DNA of 39,879 bases, taken from assembly GCA_023248355.1 (NCBI GenBank), contig JAHFES010000011.1, positions 1 through 39,879 of the forward strand, in the 5' to 3' direction. Both the position numbers and the translations under genes were made by a program. Position 1 is the stretch's first letter; the number at the start of each line of letters is the position of its first letter. Positions 6,980-15,938 of this stretch are shown here, one piece after another. This DNA is from Nitrospiraceae bacterium. GTDB lineage: Bacteria; Nitrospirota; Nitrospiria; Nitrospirales; Nitrospiraceae. Below the pieces are notes generated by a model. It saw nothing but the letters and a program-made list of their open reading frames with translations. It did not search any database and was not told where the DNA came from.

Positions 6980-8322
6980 ACAAGTACCCCTGGAGTTCGT
7001 ATCGGCTGGGTGTGTGCAAGATGGCCGAAAGCCCAGCGCTCAGTTGCGGCTGTAATGGTGATGGGCCTGATGTGATTCTGGAGATCATCGGTGGCGGCGA
7101 CTGCGACCTTTGTGAAGTTCGGAGTGGTGCCATGGCGATAGCCGTCCTGCTGGTCCGATTCAAAGAGGGCTGAGACAGTCGTCCCGATCTGCTTGTTATG
7201 GAAAGCGAGTCGCTTGGCATGTCCGAGATCATGGAGAAGCGCAGCCCGCTTCTTCACAGTTGCCGGTGGCACAGGCCGATTCATACGCATGGCGGCAGTC
7301 CCCGGCCGTGGAGAATAGGAAAATACATGCAGATAAGAGAACGGGAGCTCTGTCACAACGGTAAGCGTGTTTCGAAACGCGGTTTCAGTCTCACCGGGGA
7401 ATCCCACCATGAGATCAGTTCCGAGCCCCAGGTTGGGGATCTTTGTCACCGCCTGTGTAATCAAGGCGACATAGGCCTGTGCCGTATGGTGTCGGTTCAT
7501 GGCCGACAAGATCTGGTCATCGCCGCTTTGTAGGGGAATATGCAGATAGGGACAGAGTTTCGTCGAAGAGGCAACCAGATCAATCAACTCATCGCTGACC
7601 GTCGTTGGTTCTATGGAAGAAATGCGGATGCGTTCGAGCCCGGCCACCTGTTCAAGGTGCCGTAGCAACGCACAAAAGTCATGGCCATTTTGGAGATACT
7701 GGCCGATATTGACCCCCGTCAACACGATCTCTCGATAGCCACGGGTTACCAAGCTCTCTGCCTCGCGTACGACGTCATCCAATTTCCGGCTGCGTTCATG
7801 GCCACGTGCAAACGGAATGATGCAGAAGCTGCACATGGCGCTGCAGCCATCCTGGATCTTCAGCAGTGCTCGAGTGGAGTTCGGTTCTCCATATTGGGGA
7901 AGGTCAAAATCTTCACGCGAAATCGTCCTGCTATGGTGAACGTCTGGAGTGGACCGTTTCTGTAGCGCATGGGTTGAGGGAAGATACAACGGCAGTTCGA
8001 GCTTATATTGATTGCCGACGATCAGGTCCACGCCAGCATGATGCTTGAGCCCTTCCGCTCCCGTTTGTGCGTAGCAGCCCGTGACGGCGATGAAGGCCTG
8101 GGGGGAATGTTTCAGCGTTTTGCGAATCAGATAGCGGGATGTCCGCTCGGCATCCTCTGTGACCGAACAGGTATTGAGAACGAGCAAGTCTGTGGGTTGG
8201 CCGAAGTCGACCAACTGGAATCCCTTCCGGCGGAGTCCCTCGCCGAGGATCGCCGTTTCAGCTTGATTCAATCGGCATCCCAGCGTATGGAGCGAGGCGC
8301 GTTTGGTGATCATGGCAGGCAT
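6976..8322 (-). CDS. mtaB: tRNA threonylcarbamoyladenosine methylthiotransferase MtaB
   Basis: This radical-SAM methylthiotransferase is predicted to convert t6A37 to ms2t6A37 in ANN-reading tRNAs. Motifs: HTLGCRLNQAE (C16), NTCSVT (C52), TGCYAQ (C83) and the radical-SAM CSAMCSFC at 160-167 followed by IIPFARGHERSR. TLGCRLNQAE is typical of MtaB/YqeV, where MiaB has FGCQMN. Its end overlaps the start of miaB by four bases, so enzymes for the two alternative A37 hypermodifications form one unit. A second in-frame ATG three codons in (8313) is an alternative start. The C-terminus (HLAHTQPIRTPGVLV) looks somewhat unlike a typical TRAM domain end. Confidence 0.9.
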   Translation of the reverse strand: MPAMITKRASLHTLGCRLNQAETAILGEGLRRKGFQLVDFGQPTDLLVLNTCSVTEDAERTSRYLIRKTLKHSPQAFIAVTGCYAQTGAEGLKHHAGVDLIVGNQYKLELPLYLPSTHALQKRSTPDVHHSRTISREDFDLPQYGEPNSTRALLKIQDGCSAMCSFCIIPFARGHERSRKLDDVVREAESLVTRGYREIVLTGVNIGQYLQNGHDFCALLRHLEQVAGLERIRISSIEPTTVSDELIDLVASSTKLCPYLHIPLQSGDDQILSAMNRHHTAQAYVALITQAVTKIPNLGLGTDLMVGFPGETETAFRNTLTVVTELPFSYLHVFSYSPRPGTAAMRMNRPVPPATVKKRAALLHDLGHAKRLAFHNKQIGTTVSALFESDQQDGYRHGTTPNFTKVAVAATDDLQNHIRPITITAATERWAFGHLAHTQPIRTPGVLV

Positions 8323-8351
8323 TATAGGGAGATCACGCAGGTTCCGGCAAG

Positions 8352-8374
8352 GTGACTTCGAAGAAAGAAGTCAC
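8352..8374. promoter_or_regulatory. Perfect inverted repeat in a divergent promoter region
   Basis: GTGACTTC and GAAGTCAC are perfect 8-bp inverted arms around a 7-base spacer (GAAGAAA). The site lies between the divergent mtaB and secreted-protein genes. It has dyad symmetry like a regulator operator, and no T-run follows on either strand, so a terminator is less likely. No known regulator consensus was recognised. Confidence 0.35.
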
Positions 8375-8455
8375 GGCCAGGAGCGTCCTTTGATTGCTGA
8401 GTGCGCGCGTGGTAGGATTTCCGACCTGTCAACGTTCACAGCACTACAAGCGAGT

Positions 8456-8866
8456 GTGAAGTTGTCGCGCCGTCTTTCTACCATTCTTGCCGTGTTGATG
8501 GTGCTGTGCAGTTCTCACCCAATGGGGTGGGCTAACGATCTCCTTCCAGCCGAGCCGGATCTCAGCACGCGACTCGATGAACTGTACGATCACGAGGCGC
8601 GGATGTTCATCATGCTCTATTCCCTTAAAGGGAACGGCCAGGTTGATTATGTGACTGGCCGCATGGTCCAGGAATATGCTCGCAGCATCTATGGCAATCC
8701 TGTCTATCAAACTGAGGCCCAGCCTCTATTCTATTGGTGGAATCACACCATGTGGAATGATCCGGAACAGGATGGGGTGAATGGCAACGAAAAGGTCTAT
8801 CAAGAGGATATCGAGTTCGATATCTCTCGCTACAAGCCCTGCCTCTTCAACGGGCAGCTCTGCTAA
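8456..8866 (+). CDS. Secreted protein of unknown function
   Basis: The ORF track begins at 8303, overlapping the divergent mtaB start. A GTG at 8456 instead gives MKLSRRLSTILAVLMVLCSSHPMGWA, a good Sec signal peptide cut before NDLLPAEP. The mature protein is about 110 residues, acidic and rich in aromatic residues (QPLFYWWNHTMWNDPEQDG), with two cysteines near the C-terminus (CLFNGQLC) that could form a disulfide. No family is recognised. No strong Shine-Dalgarno sequence precedes the GTG, so the start is uncertain. It is probably periplasmic. Confidence 0.6.
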   Translation: MKLSRRLSTILAVLMVLCSSHPMGWANDLLPAEPDLSTRLDELYDHEARMFIMLYSLKGNGQVDYVTGRMVQEYARSIYGNPVYQTEAQPLFYWWNHTMWNDPEQDGVNGNEKVYQEDIEFDISRYKPCLFNGQLC

Positions 8867-8972
8867 TGTGAAAAGGCATGCGGTCACGCCAACGGGAGCG
8901 CCCTGGACTCCGTTCGTTTTATGAATCTGCTCAAGATGTGGCGGGATGCAGTGGTATCCTGCTGCCTAGTTG

Positions 8973-10304
8973 ATGGTCGATGCGGTCCTCCGCAACGATC
9001 TGGTGCCGTCATATTCATATGCACATGAGAAGACTCTCTTGAACGCAAACTCTACCGGCTTTACGACATTGCTGAATCGACGTCTTGCCGTCATGTTGCC
9101 GTTGGGCTTTGCGTCGGGCCTTCCATTGGCGCTCACAGCGGGGACGTTGCAAGCGTGGTTGACCGTCGAGGGGGTCGATCTCAAGACGATCGGCATCTTC
9201 ACGTTAGTCGGACTTCCCTATACGCTCAAATTCCTTTGGGCTCCTGTCATGGATCGCATTGTCCCGCCGTGGTTCGGGAGGCGACGTGGCTGGATGCTGT
9301 TGACCCAACTGTGTGTCGCGATTGGATTATGCCTGATGGCGCTCACAAACCCACGCACGCAACCGGAATGGCTTGCGGCCTATGCGCTCTTAGTCGCGTT
9401 TCTCTCTGCCTCGCTGGACATTGTCTTCGATGCCTATCGAACGGACGCTCTCGAATCTCACGAGCGAGGGTTGGGTGCTGCGGTGTGGGTGAATGGGTAT
9501 CGAGTGGCGTTGCTGGTCGCTGGAGCCGGCGCCTTAGTGTTGGCTGATTCTGTCGGCTGGCAGATGACGTATCTCGCGATGGCTGCGGTGATGTTGGCAG
9601 GACTCGTCATTATTGTCCTGAGTCCTGAACCAAGCCGCGTCGCGGATCCACCGAAAAGTCTTTCCGAGGCAGTGGGCGCGCCACTGCGCGAATTCTTTTC
9701 TCGTCCCCAAGCAGTGGGGTTCTTAGCGGTGATCGTGCTCTACAAACTTGGGGATGCCTTTGCCGCTTCGCTCCAAACCGCATTCTTGATCGGTGGGATC
9801 GGCTTCTCAGCAACAGATGTCGGGGCAGCCAAAGGCGTGGGGATTCTGGCGACGCTCCTTGGCGCGCTGGTCGGCGGGATCATGATGACCAGATCAGGGC
9901 TCGTGCAGTCACTGTTGGCGTTTGGCGTGCTCCAGGCCATCTCGAATCTAGGATTTGTCGTGCTGGCAGTCGCGGGGAAAAGTTCGACTGTGCTCATGGC
10001 AGCGATCGTGATTGAGAATGTGACCGGAGGGATGGGCACGGTTGCGTTCGTCGCGCTGGTCATGTCGCTTTGTGACCCGCGCTATACGGCTACACAGTTT
10101 GCGCTACTTTCTTCATTGGAGGCCCTTGGACGGGTGTTTGCCGGCCGGCCATCGGCTGATGTCGTCGAAGCTGTAGGCTGGACACAGTTCTTTCTATTCA
10201 CCGTTGTGGTGGCTCTTCCAGGACTCTGGGCGGTCTGGCGGCTGAGGTACCAGATTGAACGAGAGCAGCAGGGCCGGTCCCATGCTCTTCACTACGCAGC
10301 GTAA
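8973..10304 (+). CDS. AmpG-like MFS permease
   Basis: This is a 12-helix major facilitator protein of about 440 residues. The opening MLPLGFASGLPLALTAGTLQAWLTVEGVDLKTIGIFTLVGLPYTLKFLWAPVMDR is the signature of the AmpG/PAT family, followed by the loop GRRRGWMLLTQ. AmpG imports anhydro-muropeptides for cell-wall recycling, and acetyl-CoA transporters of the same family are an alternative. The track starts at a TTG at 8970; the adjacent ATG at 8973 is taken here. Neither has a clear ribosome binding site, and the first 30 residues lack membrane character, so translation may start further in. No other cell-wall recycling gene is adjacent. Confidence 0.82.
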   Translation: MVDAVLRNDLVPSYSYAHEKTLLNANSTGFTTLLNRRLAVMLPLGFASGLPLALTAGTLQAWLTVEGVDLKTIGIFTLVGLPYTLKFLWAPVMDRIVPPWFGRRRGWMLLTQLCVAIGLCLMALTNPRTQPEWLAAYALLVAFLSASLDIVFDAYRTDALESHERGLGAAVWVNGYRVALLVAGAGALVLADSVGWQMTYLAMAAVMLAGLVIIVLSPEPSRVADPPKSLSEAVGAPLREFFSRPQAVGFLAVIVLYKLGDAFAASLQTAFLIGGIGFSATDVGAAKGVGILATLLGALVGGIMMTRSGLVQSLLAFGVLQAISNLGFVVLAVAGKSSTVLMAAIVIENVTGGMGTVAFVALVMSLCDPRYTATQFALLSSLEALGRVFAGRPSADVVEAVGWTQFFLFTVVVALPGLWAVWRLRYQIEREQQGRSHALHYAA

Positions 10305-10326
10305 AATTTCGCCCGTCGCAGATCAG

Positions 10327-10620
10327 CTACGAGGACAACCGTCGCTGGAGGAAGAGGACAAAGAGCATGAGGGTGGGGAGCGGGGCAAAGAGAAAGGGGA
10401 GGAGCCACAACCAGACGTTCTTTCCTCGTACCCGTGCTTGGTCGATCATCCAGACGAAGACCCACACGAGAAGACCTGCATAGTTCAAGGCCATCCAGCG
10501 GGTGGTATGAATCTTCAAGCCGCTGGCAATGTCCGGGGACCCTTGGAGGAGAAAGATCCCCAGCAGCAAGATGAACGCACCTAACAGACCGGCAACGAGT
10601 GTTTTGCTCCAAACAAACAT
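10327..10620 (-). CDS. Small membrane protein with three predicted helices
   Basis: This 97-residue hydrophobic protein has about three transmembrane segments: LVAGLLGAFILLLGIFLLQ, WMALNYAGLLVWVFVWMI and NVWLWLLPFLFAPLPTLMLFVLFL, ending in a short basic tail. A strong AGGAGG lies about six bases before the ATG, supporting a real gene in spite of its small size. It is convergent with the AmpG-like gene and divergent from the DUF4359-like gene. No function is recognised. Confidence 0.65.
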   Translation of the reverse strand: MFVWSKTLVAGLLGAFILLLGIFLLQGSPDIASGLKIHTTRWMALNYAGLLVWVFVWMIDQARVRGKNVWLWLLPFLFAPLPTLMLFVLFLQRRLSS

Positions 10621-10772
10621 GGCATCCTCCTGGCTTGATTATCGTCTTCTGTAGCGCGTCCCATGCGGTGGTGGTCGCTAAGCTAATTGGCCAGTGCTGG
10701 TTTGTCAAATGATGGTGGATCCGTTCTAGCTTCATTGATTCGAGCATTGGGGCAGCGGGCTCCGGTGAGGGT

Positions 10773-11147
10773 ATGATGGGTCTTCTACGATTGGGCATGG
10801 TGGTAGTGGTGCTCGCTGGGGCGGTAGGCCTGGTATTGTCCAATCCGACGATGGATGATTATTTGCGGTTTGTCGAACAGGAACTAGGCAAGGCACTAGA
10901 CCGGATGGATCATAGCGCGCCGACTCGTGAGCAGCTGTTTATTCGACAGGTGTTTCGCACGCAGAGCAAGAAACTCCTGGAGAGCATGGTTCGGCCCCAT
11001 ACGACCAGACAAAACTGGGGGTTCTTGAGCCGATATGAGACGCGTGTGGTCGATACGAGGGTGGTCGTACTCGGTATCGGAAGCCAATTTATTCCGATCG
11101 AGGGGGTTGAGGAAGCGACCCTGAAGATTGGACGAATGGCTTTTTAA
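10773..11147 (+). CDS. DUF4359-like membrane-anchored protein
   Basis: This 124-residue protein has one N-terminal hydrophobic segment (LLRLGMVVVVLAGAVGLVLS) followed by NPTMDDYLRFVEQELGK and a C-terminal part with NWGFLSRYETRV...VVVLGIGSQFIPI. The NPT..Y..F opening and the NxGxxSxYET strand resemble DUF4359, a family common in cyanobacteria and of unknown function. The start is ATG ATG preceded by GGTGAGG. The N-terminal segment is either a signal anchor or a cleavable peptide, placing the soluble part in the periplasm. Confidence 0.68.
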   Translation: MMGLLRLGMVVVVLAGAVGLVLSNPTMDDYLRFVEQELGKALDRMDHSAPTREQLFIRQVFRTQSKKLLESMVRPHTTRQNWGFLSRYETRVVDTRVVVLGIGSQFIPIEGVEEATLKIGRMAF

Positions 11148-11199
11148 AAAAGGAGAGAGAGAAATGCCAGGAAACGAGCTCCATCTGAGGGGTCGTCTC

Positions 11200-11208
11200 T
11201 GTGGATAA
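11200..11208 (-). promoter_or_regulatory. DnaA box upstream of nrdJ
   Basis: TGTGGATAA is the exact reverse complement of the consensus DnaA box TTATCCACA. It lies about 95 bases upstream of the -35 element proposed for nrdJ, with a second near-match 45 bases downstream in the opposite orientation. DnaA is known to control ribonucleotide reductase genes in E. coli (nrdAB), so a link between replication initiation and dNTP supply is plausible here. Confidence 0.6.
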
Positions 11209-11253
11209 CTCTCTCAATTAAGACGCTTTTCTGCTTCGGTATTCATTCAGCAG

Positions 11254-11262
11254 CTATCCACA
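11254..11262 (+). promoter_or_regulatory. Second DnaA-box-like site upstream of nrdJ
   Basis: CTATCCACA matches TTATCCACA at eight of nine positions and faces the perfect box at 11200-11208. The pair lies in the 296-base spacer before nrdJ. There is no replication gene or AT-rich unwinding element beside it, so an origin is less likely than gene control. Confidence 0.5.
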
Positions 11263-11287
11263 GCTTTTCCTCGTATTCCCCAGCCTA

Positions 11288-11303
11288 CCACAATATTTGG
11301 TAT
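11288..11303. promoter_or_regulatory. NrdR box 1
   Basis: CCACAATATTTGGTAT matches the NrdR box consensus acaCwAtATaTwGtgt at about 12 of 16 positions. It ends on the first base of the proposed -35 element. NrdR is the universal bacterial repressor of ribonucleotide reductase genes and binds two boxes about three helical turns apart. The second box is found at exactly that distance. Confidence 0.65.
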
Positions 11304-11331
11304 TGACAAAAAAACTGGATAGCTATATGTA
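11303..11331 (+). promoter_or_regulatory. Sigma70-type promoter of nrdJ
   Basis: A perfect TTGACA (11303-11308) is followed by a 17-base spacer and TATGTA (11326-11331). NrdR box 1 touches the -35 and box 2 covers the -10, the standard layout for NrdR repression. The inferred transcript would start near 11338, giving a leader of about 105 bases before the GTG start of nrdJ. Confidence 0.65.
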
Positions 11332-11335
11332 GTCA
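11320..11335. promoter_or_regulatory. NrdR box 2
   Basis: TAGCTATATGTAGTCA contains the core CTATATGTAG, which fits the CwAtATnTwG centre of the NrdR consensus, although the outer bases match poorly. It is separated from box 1 by exactly 16 bases (centre-to-centre 32), the spacing seen in characterised NrdR-regulated promoters. Confidence 0.6.
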
Positions 11336-11443
11336 CTCCTCGGTGAATCGTGATCACATCCATGACAAAACCCGGCATTTCTAGATGAGCCGATTTCAGT
11401 ATTTTAGATCGACCGTCCACATGCCTCTCGAAGGAGGAACACT

Positions 11444-14400
11444 GTGAAAATTGAGCGGAGATTTACCCGTCGCGGCCAGGGCCCCTACGAGGGTCTCACG
11501 TTCGTCAAGCGTTCGTCCGAGATTCGTAATCCGGACGGATCCACCGTTTTCAAGCTTGATAACATTGATGTTCCAGACCAGTGGTCCCAACTTGCCATCG
11601 ATATTCTGGCCCAAAAGTACTTTCGGAAGGCCGGGGTTCCCCAGCGAGATCACAATGGGCAGCCGCTAGTCAGCCCGGATGGCAAGCCTGTGCTCGGTGG
11701 AGAGCGTGATGCCCGCCAGGTTTTTGACCGAATGGCCGGGTGTTGGACGCATTGGGGGAAGTCTTATGGCTATTTCAAGACGGCGGAGGATGCCGAGGCC
11801 TTTCACGATGAAATGTGCTACATGCTCGCGCGCCAAATGGCGGCTCCGAACTCGCCCCAATGGTTCAATACGGGGCTCCATTATGCCTATGGATTGTCAG
11901 GGCCTGCCCAAGGACACTTTTACGTTGATCCCAAGACCCGCGAGGTCGTGAAGGCCACCAACGCGTTTGAGCATCCCCAACCTCACGCCTGTTTCATCCA
12001 ATCGGTTGATGATGATCTCGTGAATGAGAATGGGATCATGGATCTCTGGGTTCGGGAGGCCCGGCTGTTCAAGTACGGCTCCGGGACAGGCACCAACTTC
12101 TCAAGACTCCGTGGCGATGGAGAGGGGCTCTCGGGTGGGGGAAGGTCTTCTGGACTCATGTCCTTCCTCAAGATCGGCGATCGGGCCGCAGGGGCGATCA
12201 AATCCGGGGGGACAACTCGCCGTGCCGCCAAGATGGTCTGTTTGGACCTGGACCATCCCGACATCGAAGAATTTATCGATTGGAAAGTGGTGGAGGAACA
12301 GAAGGTCGCGGCGATGGTGACGGGTTCAAGGATCTGCGCCCAACGTCTGAATGCTGTGCTGAAGGCCTGCCACATCGTCGAAGGCGACGGCCGAATGAAG
12401 GCCGATCTTGACCCCAAAACAAATCCGGTGTTGCGCGAAGCGCTGACGATGGCTCGGCGAGACATGGTTCCCGAAGCCTATATTCAGCGGATGTTCTCGT
12501 ATGCGCAGCAGGGCTTTACGCACTTCGTGTTCCACGAATACGACACGAATTGGGACGGCAAGGCCTATCAAACCGTATCGGGCCAGAATTCGAATAACAG
12601 CGTCAGAATTCCGAACGAGTTTTTCGCCGCGCTTGAGGCCGATGGTGACTGGCACTTGAAACGCCGTATCAATGGCAAGGTCTGCAAGACCATCAAGGCC
12701 CGAGACCTCTGGGACCGGATCGCCTGGGCGGCCTGGATTTGCGCCGATCCCGGGACGCAGTACGACACGACCATCAATGAGTGGCACACCTGCCCTGAAG
12801 ACGGTCGTATCAATGCGTCGAATCCTTGCTCGGAATATATGTTTTTGGACGATACGGCTTGCAATCTGGCATCTCTCAATTTAGCGACGTTCTATACGGT
12901 CGATGGCCAGTTTGAGCTGGAGAATTTCCGATATGCTGTCAGATTGTGGACGATTGCACTGGAGATCAGCGTATTGATGGCCTCGTTCCCCAGCCGATCT
13001 ATTGCCGAAAAAAGCTACCAGTTCCGCACGCTCGGGTTGGGCTATGCCAACCTGGGGACCGTCCTGATGCGTCAGGGCATTCCCTATGATTCGCCCAAGG
13101 CCTTGGCGATGTGCGGGGCGATCACCTCAATCATGACCGGGGAGTCGTACAGTGCGTCGGCTGAAATGGCCGCTGAGCTGTGGCCGTTCCCGGGCTATGC
13201 CAAAAATCGCGACCATATGTTGCGTGTGATCCGCAATCACCGCCGGGCAGCCTATAATACTCCTCAGGAAGAATTTGAAGGCCTTACGATTGTCCCCGTG
13301 GGGATTCAGCCTGAGCATTGCCCGCCGGATATGCTCATTGCTGCGCGACGGGCATGGGATCGTGCGCTTGAACTGGGCACGGCCTATGGATATCGCAATG
13401 CACAGGTGACGGTGATCGCCCCAACGGGAACGATTGGGCTCGTCATGGATTGCGATACCACCGGCATCGAGCCAGACTTCGCTCTGGTGAAGTTTAAGAA
13501 ACTGGCTGGTGGCGGGTACTTCAAGATCATTAATCAGAGCTTGACGGCCGCCTTAGCGACATTGGGGTATACAGAAGAACAATCGCGGGACATTGTGCGC
13601 TACTGTGTCGGTGCGCAGACGCTCAAGGGCTCGCCGTTTATCAATCATGAGACCCTGCGTCCAAAGGGATTCGATGATGCGGCGCTGGATCGGTTGGAGA
13701 GCAGCCTGGCCCAGGCGTTTGAAATCCAGTTCGCCTTCAATAAATTTACGCTGGGCGAAGCCTTTTGTTTGGAGAAACTGGGATTGACCGAGTCGCAGCT
13801 GAACGACGCCAACTTCAACATGCTCAAGACGCTCGGCTTCACGCAGGAAGAAGTGGCTGCAGCGAATGACTATTGCTGTGGCACGATGGCTGTGGAGGGA
13901 GCGCCGCATCTCAAAGCCGAACATCTTCCGGTGTTCGACTGTGCCAATCGGTGCGGCCGAATTGGTCAGCGGTATATCGCAGTCGACGCCCATATTCGCA
14001 TGATGGCTGCGGCGCAGCCGTTTATCAGCGGCGCGATCAGCAAAACCATCAACATGCCTGCCGATGCCACGCTTGAGGACGTCAAGGCCGCCTATCTGTT
14101 CTCTTGGAAGAGCATGGTCAAGGCGGTGGCGCTCTACCGTGACGGATCCAAGCTCAGCCAGCCATTGAGCGCATCGACCGATAGCGGGAAAACGGTCGAT
14201 GCGACGAAGGATGTCCTGACCGTGGCGGAAAAAATCACCGAGCGAGTACTTGTTCGGTATCTGGCTAAACGCCGGCCCTTGCCGGGCAGGCGAAATGGTT
14301 ACACGCAAAAAGCTGTTGTGGGCGGACACAAGCTCTACCTGCGAACCGGGGAATATGAGGATGGAACGGTCGGGGAAATTTTCCTGGACATGCATAAGGA

Positions 14401-14971
14401 AGGAGCAGCCTTCCGGAGCCTCATGAATTGCTTTGCGATCGCGATTTCATTAGGCCTTCAACACGGCGTGCCGCTGGAAGAGTTTGTGGAAGCCTTTGTC
14501 TTCACCCGGTTTGAGCCCAATGGGCCCGTGAAGTTGAACGACCGGATTAAAATGTCGACCTCCATCATCGACTATATTTTCCGCGAATTGGCGGTCTCGT
14601 ATCTTGATCGATATGATCTGGCGCAGGTCAAGGAAGAGGATCTGCGCATGGACTCGATGAAAAATGATGAACTGGATCCTGAGTGCGTCGAAGAGGAAGC
14701 GGATCTCGATGCGCTGGCCAAGGCTTCGATCATTACGGAGCATCTTCCTATCCGTCGGAATGGCGGGAAGGGGAATGGCCATGGGAACGGACACAGCGTT
14801 GCACGACAAGTTGAGATCATGCGCGAAACACTCACGTTGACCGAGGTTCAAAGTGCTAAGGTCAAGGGCTACGAAGGTGATCCCTGTCCGGAATGCAAAC
14901 AGTTCACGATGGTTCGGAACGGCACCTGTCTGAAGTGTGTCAGCTGTGGCGCGACGAGTGGATGCTCATGA
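11444..14971 (+). CDS. nrdJ: Class II (adenosylcobalamin-dependent) ribonucleotide reductase
   Basis: This 1175-residue enzyme makes deoxyribonucleotides using coenzyme B12 and needs no oxygen-dependent radical subunit. The GTG start follows AAGGAGG. N460-P-C462-S-E464 holds the thiyl-radical cysteine with its Asn and Glu partners. C473, eleven residues later, and C183 (PHACFIQSV) fit the redox pair of Thermotoga Nrd[20 protein letters not shown] is typical of B12-dependent enzymes. A TSCPD domain lies at about 948-1058, and a zinc ribbon (CPECKQF..CLKCVSC) ends the protein. DnaA-like and NrdR-like sites upstream suggest cell-cycle and dNTP control. Two unknown genes follow with almost no gap. 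Confidence 0.95.
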   Translation: MKIERRFTRRGQGPYEGLTFVKRSSEIRNPDGSTVFKLDNIDVPDQWSQLAIDILAQKYFRKAGVPQRDHNGQPLVSPDGKPVLGGERDARQVFDRMAGCWTHWGKSYGYFKTAEDAEAFHDEMCYMLARQMAAPNSPQWFNTGLHYAYGLSGPAQGHFYVDPKTREVVKATNAFEHPQPHACFIQSVDDDLVNENGIMDLWVREARLFKYGSGTGTNFSRLRGDGEGLSGGGRSSGLMSFLKIGDRAAGAIKSGGTTRRAAKMVCLDLDHPDIEEFIDWKVVEEQKVAAMVTGSRICAQRLNAVLKACHIVEGDGRMKADLDPKTNPVLREALTMARRDMVPEAYIQRMFSYAQQGFTHFVFHEYDTNWDGKAYQTVSGQNSNNSVRIPNEFFAALEADGDWHLKRRINGKVCKTIKARDLWDRIAWAAWICADPGTQYDTTINEWHTCPEDGRINASNPCSEYMFLDDTACNLASLNLATFYTVDGQFELENFRYAVRLWTIALEISVLMASFPSRSIAEKSYQFRTLGLGYANLGTVLMRQGIPYDSPKALAMCGAITSIMTGESYSASAEMAAELWPFPGYAKNRDHMLRVIRNHRRAAYNTPQEEFEGLTIVPVGIQPEHCPPDMLIAARRAWDRALELGTAYGYRNAQVTVIAPTGTIGLVMDCDTTGIEPDFALVKFKKLAGGGYFKIINQSLTAALATLGYTEEQSRDIVRYCVGAQTLKGSPFINHETLRPKGFDDAALDRLESSLAQAFEIQFAFNKFTLGEAFCLEKLGLTESQLNDANFNMLKTLGFTQEEVAAANDYCCGTMAVEGAPHLKAEHLPVFDCANRCGRIGQRYIAVDAHIRMMAAAQPFISGAISKTINMPADATLEDVKAAYLFSWKSMVKAVALYRDGSKLSQPLSASTDSGKTVDATKDVLTVAEKITERVLVRYLAKRRPLPGRRNGYTQKAVVGGHKLYLRTGEYEDGTVGEIFLDMHKEGAAFRSLMNCFAIAISLGLQHGVPLEEFVEAFVFTRFEPNGPVKLNDRIKMSTSIIDYIFRELAVSYLDRYDLAQVKEEDLRMDSMKNDELDPECVEEEADLDALAKASIITEHLPIRRNGGKGNGHGNGHSVARQVEIMRETLTLTEVQSAKVKGYEGDPCPECKQFTMVRNGTCLKCVSCGATSGCS

Positions 14972-14977
14972 TATATA

Positions 14978-15493
14978 GTGGAGGACAGCATAAGTACAAT
15001 TCTTCGCGAACAGGGGGTACAGACCGTCCATGACCAAGTGGTTAGTGAAGTCGCTCAGTGTTGGGCTAAGGCGTTCCAATGCAAGGTGACGATCAAGACC
15101 GGCCTTGAACAGAATCTGTGGGCGGATCCTAAGCAGCTGTCCGATATCGTGGGCTGGCACTTTAGTTCTCGGGGCAACAGCATGGAGTGGATCGCGGAGG
15201 TCGAGACGGAAGATTCTCTTTCTGATCCAGATACCCGTGCGAGATGGAAGCAAGCTGTGGTGTCGGGTGTTCCAATGTATGTGTTGATTCCCAGGGGAAA
15301 CAAGGTTGTGGCGGAGAAACTGGCCGCCGCTGCCGATATTCAGTTCACCAGCATCTATGAGTACACTTTCTTCAAATGGGGTCGTTCAGGTCCTGTGATG
15401 TCTGTGGCCACGAGAGTAGTCTCGACTCGATGGTCACTGGGATGGTTATCCAAGTTGGTTAGGTCTTCGGGGTCGTGCAATGAATTTTCTTGA
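14978..15493 (+). CDS. Unknown protein, possible PD-(D/E)XK-like fold
   Basis: The protein has 171 residues from a GTG six bases after the nrdJ stop; the ribosome binding site is weak, so the start is uncertain. No family is recognised with confidence. The central pattern DIVGW (D56), then EWIAEVET (E74, E76), then a helix and the strand VPMYVLIPRG resembles the core of PD-(D/E)XK nuclease-like proteins. However, the usual lysine of the ExK motif is replaced (EVE), so an active nuclease is doubtful. It overlaps the next gene by 14 bases and probably shares the nrdJ transcript. Confidence 0.6.
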   Translation: MEDSISTILREQGVQTVHDQVVSEVAQCWAKAFQCKVTIKTGLEQNLWADPKQLSDIVGWHFSSRGNSMEWIAEVETEDSLSDPDTRARWKQAVVSGVPMYVLIPRGNKVVAEKLAAAADIQFTSIYEYTFFKWGRSGPVMSVATRVVSTRWSLGWLSKLVRSSGSCNEFS

Positions 15494-15761
15494 TCTGCTT
15501 CCTCAAATCAGCATTCCCCCCATGGAGGCCACGGGGGTGGATGATCCGACTGTTGCGAAGCGTTTTGCGGATCGACTGAAGAGTCGTTTGGCGGAGATGC
15601 AGAAGGAGCTTGAGGATGATGAACAATTGGAAGTCGTCGCGTTTCTGCCCTCGGGAACAGCGATTGTTGTGGACGCGGTGGGATGCCAGAGCCCAGCACT
15701 CCTTACGCTCAAGGGCCAGGAGCAAGCAAGCGGAAAGGAATGTGCTATCCTTGTCCATTAA
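15480..15761 (+). CDS. Small unknown protein
   Basis: This 93-residue acidic protein starts inside the end of the preceding gene. The first half (VAKRFADRLKSRLAEMQKELEDDEQ) is predicted helical. The second half (LEVVAFLPSGTAIVVDAVGCQSPALLTLKG) looks like a small beta sheet. No family is recognised. The overlap with the upstream ORF and the terminator about 110 bases downstream suggest it is the last gene of the nrdJ transcript. Confidence 0.55.
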   Translation: MNFLDLLPQISIPPMEATGVDDPTVAKRFADRLKSRLAEMQKELEDDEQLEVVAFLPSGTAIVVDAVGCQSPALLTLKGQEQASGKECAILVH

Positions 15762-15874
15762 TCATCACTGCAGATCTTGGTCTCCGTTGAGAAAGTTCCG
15801 TTTGGGCAGGCGAGAAAAGTGATCGTGTTTGAGATCCGGTAGGTCTGTTCTTCATCTTTCGTCAGCGATTGATC

Positions 15875-15906
15875 GGGGATTGGCAATGTGCCACGTCCCC
15901 TTTTTT
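15875..15906 (+). terminator. Intrinsic terminator after the nrdJ operon
   Basis: GGGGATTGGC, loop AATGT, GCCACGTCCCC, then six Ts. The outer GGGGA/TCCCC and inner TGGC/GCCA segments pair around a small internal mismatch. Position and T-run fit rho-independent termination of nrdJ and its two followers. Confidence 0.75.
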
Positions 15907-15938
15907 GTATTAGGCAGGTACAAGGCTTGATTCTTGCG

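Noticed and set aside
11200-11262. Replication origin (two DnaA-like boxes)
   Set aside because: Only two boxes, no AT-rich unwinding repeats and no dnaA, dnaN or gyrB nearby. Control of nrdJ is the simpler reading.
13553-14395. 280-residue minus-strand ORF
   Set aside because: Antisense to the conserved catalytic and TSCPD parts of nrdJ.
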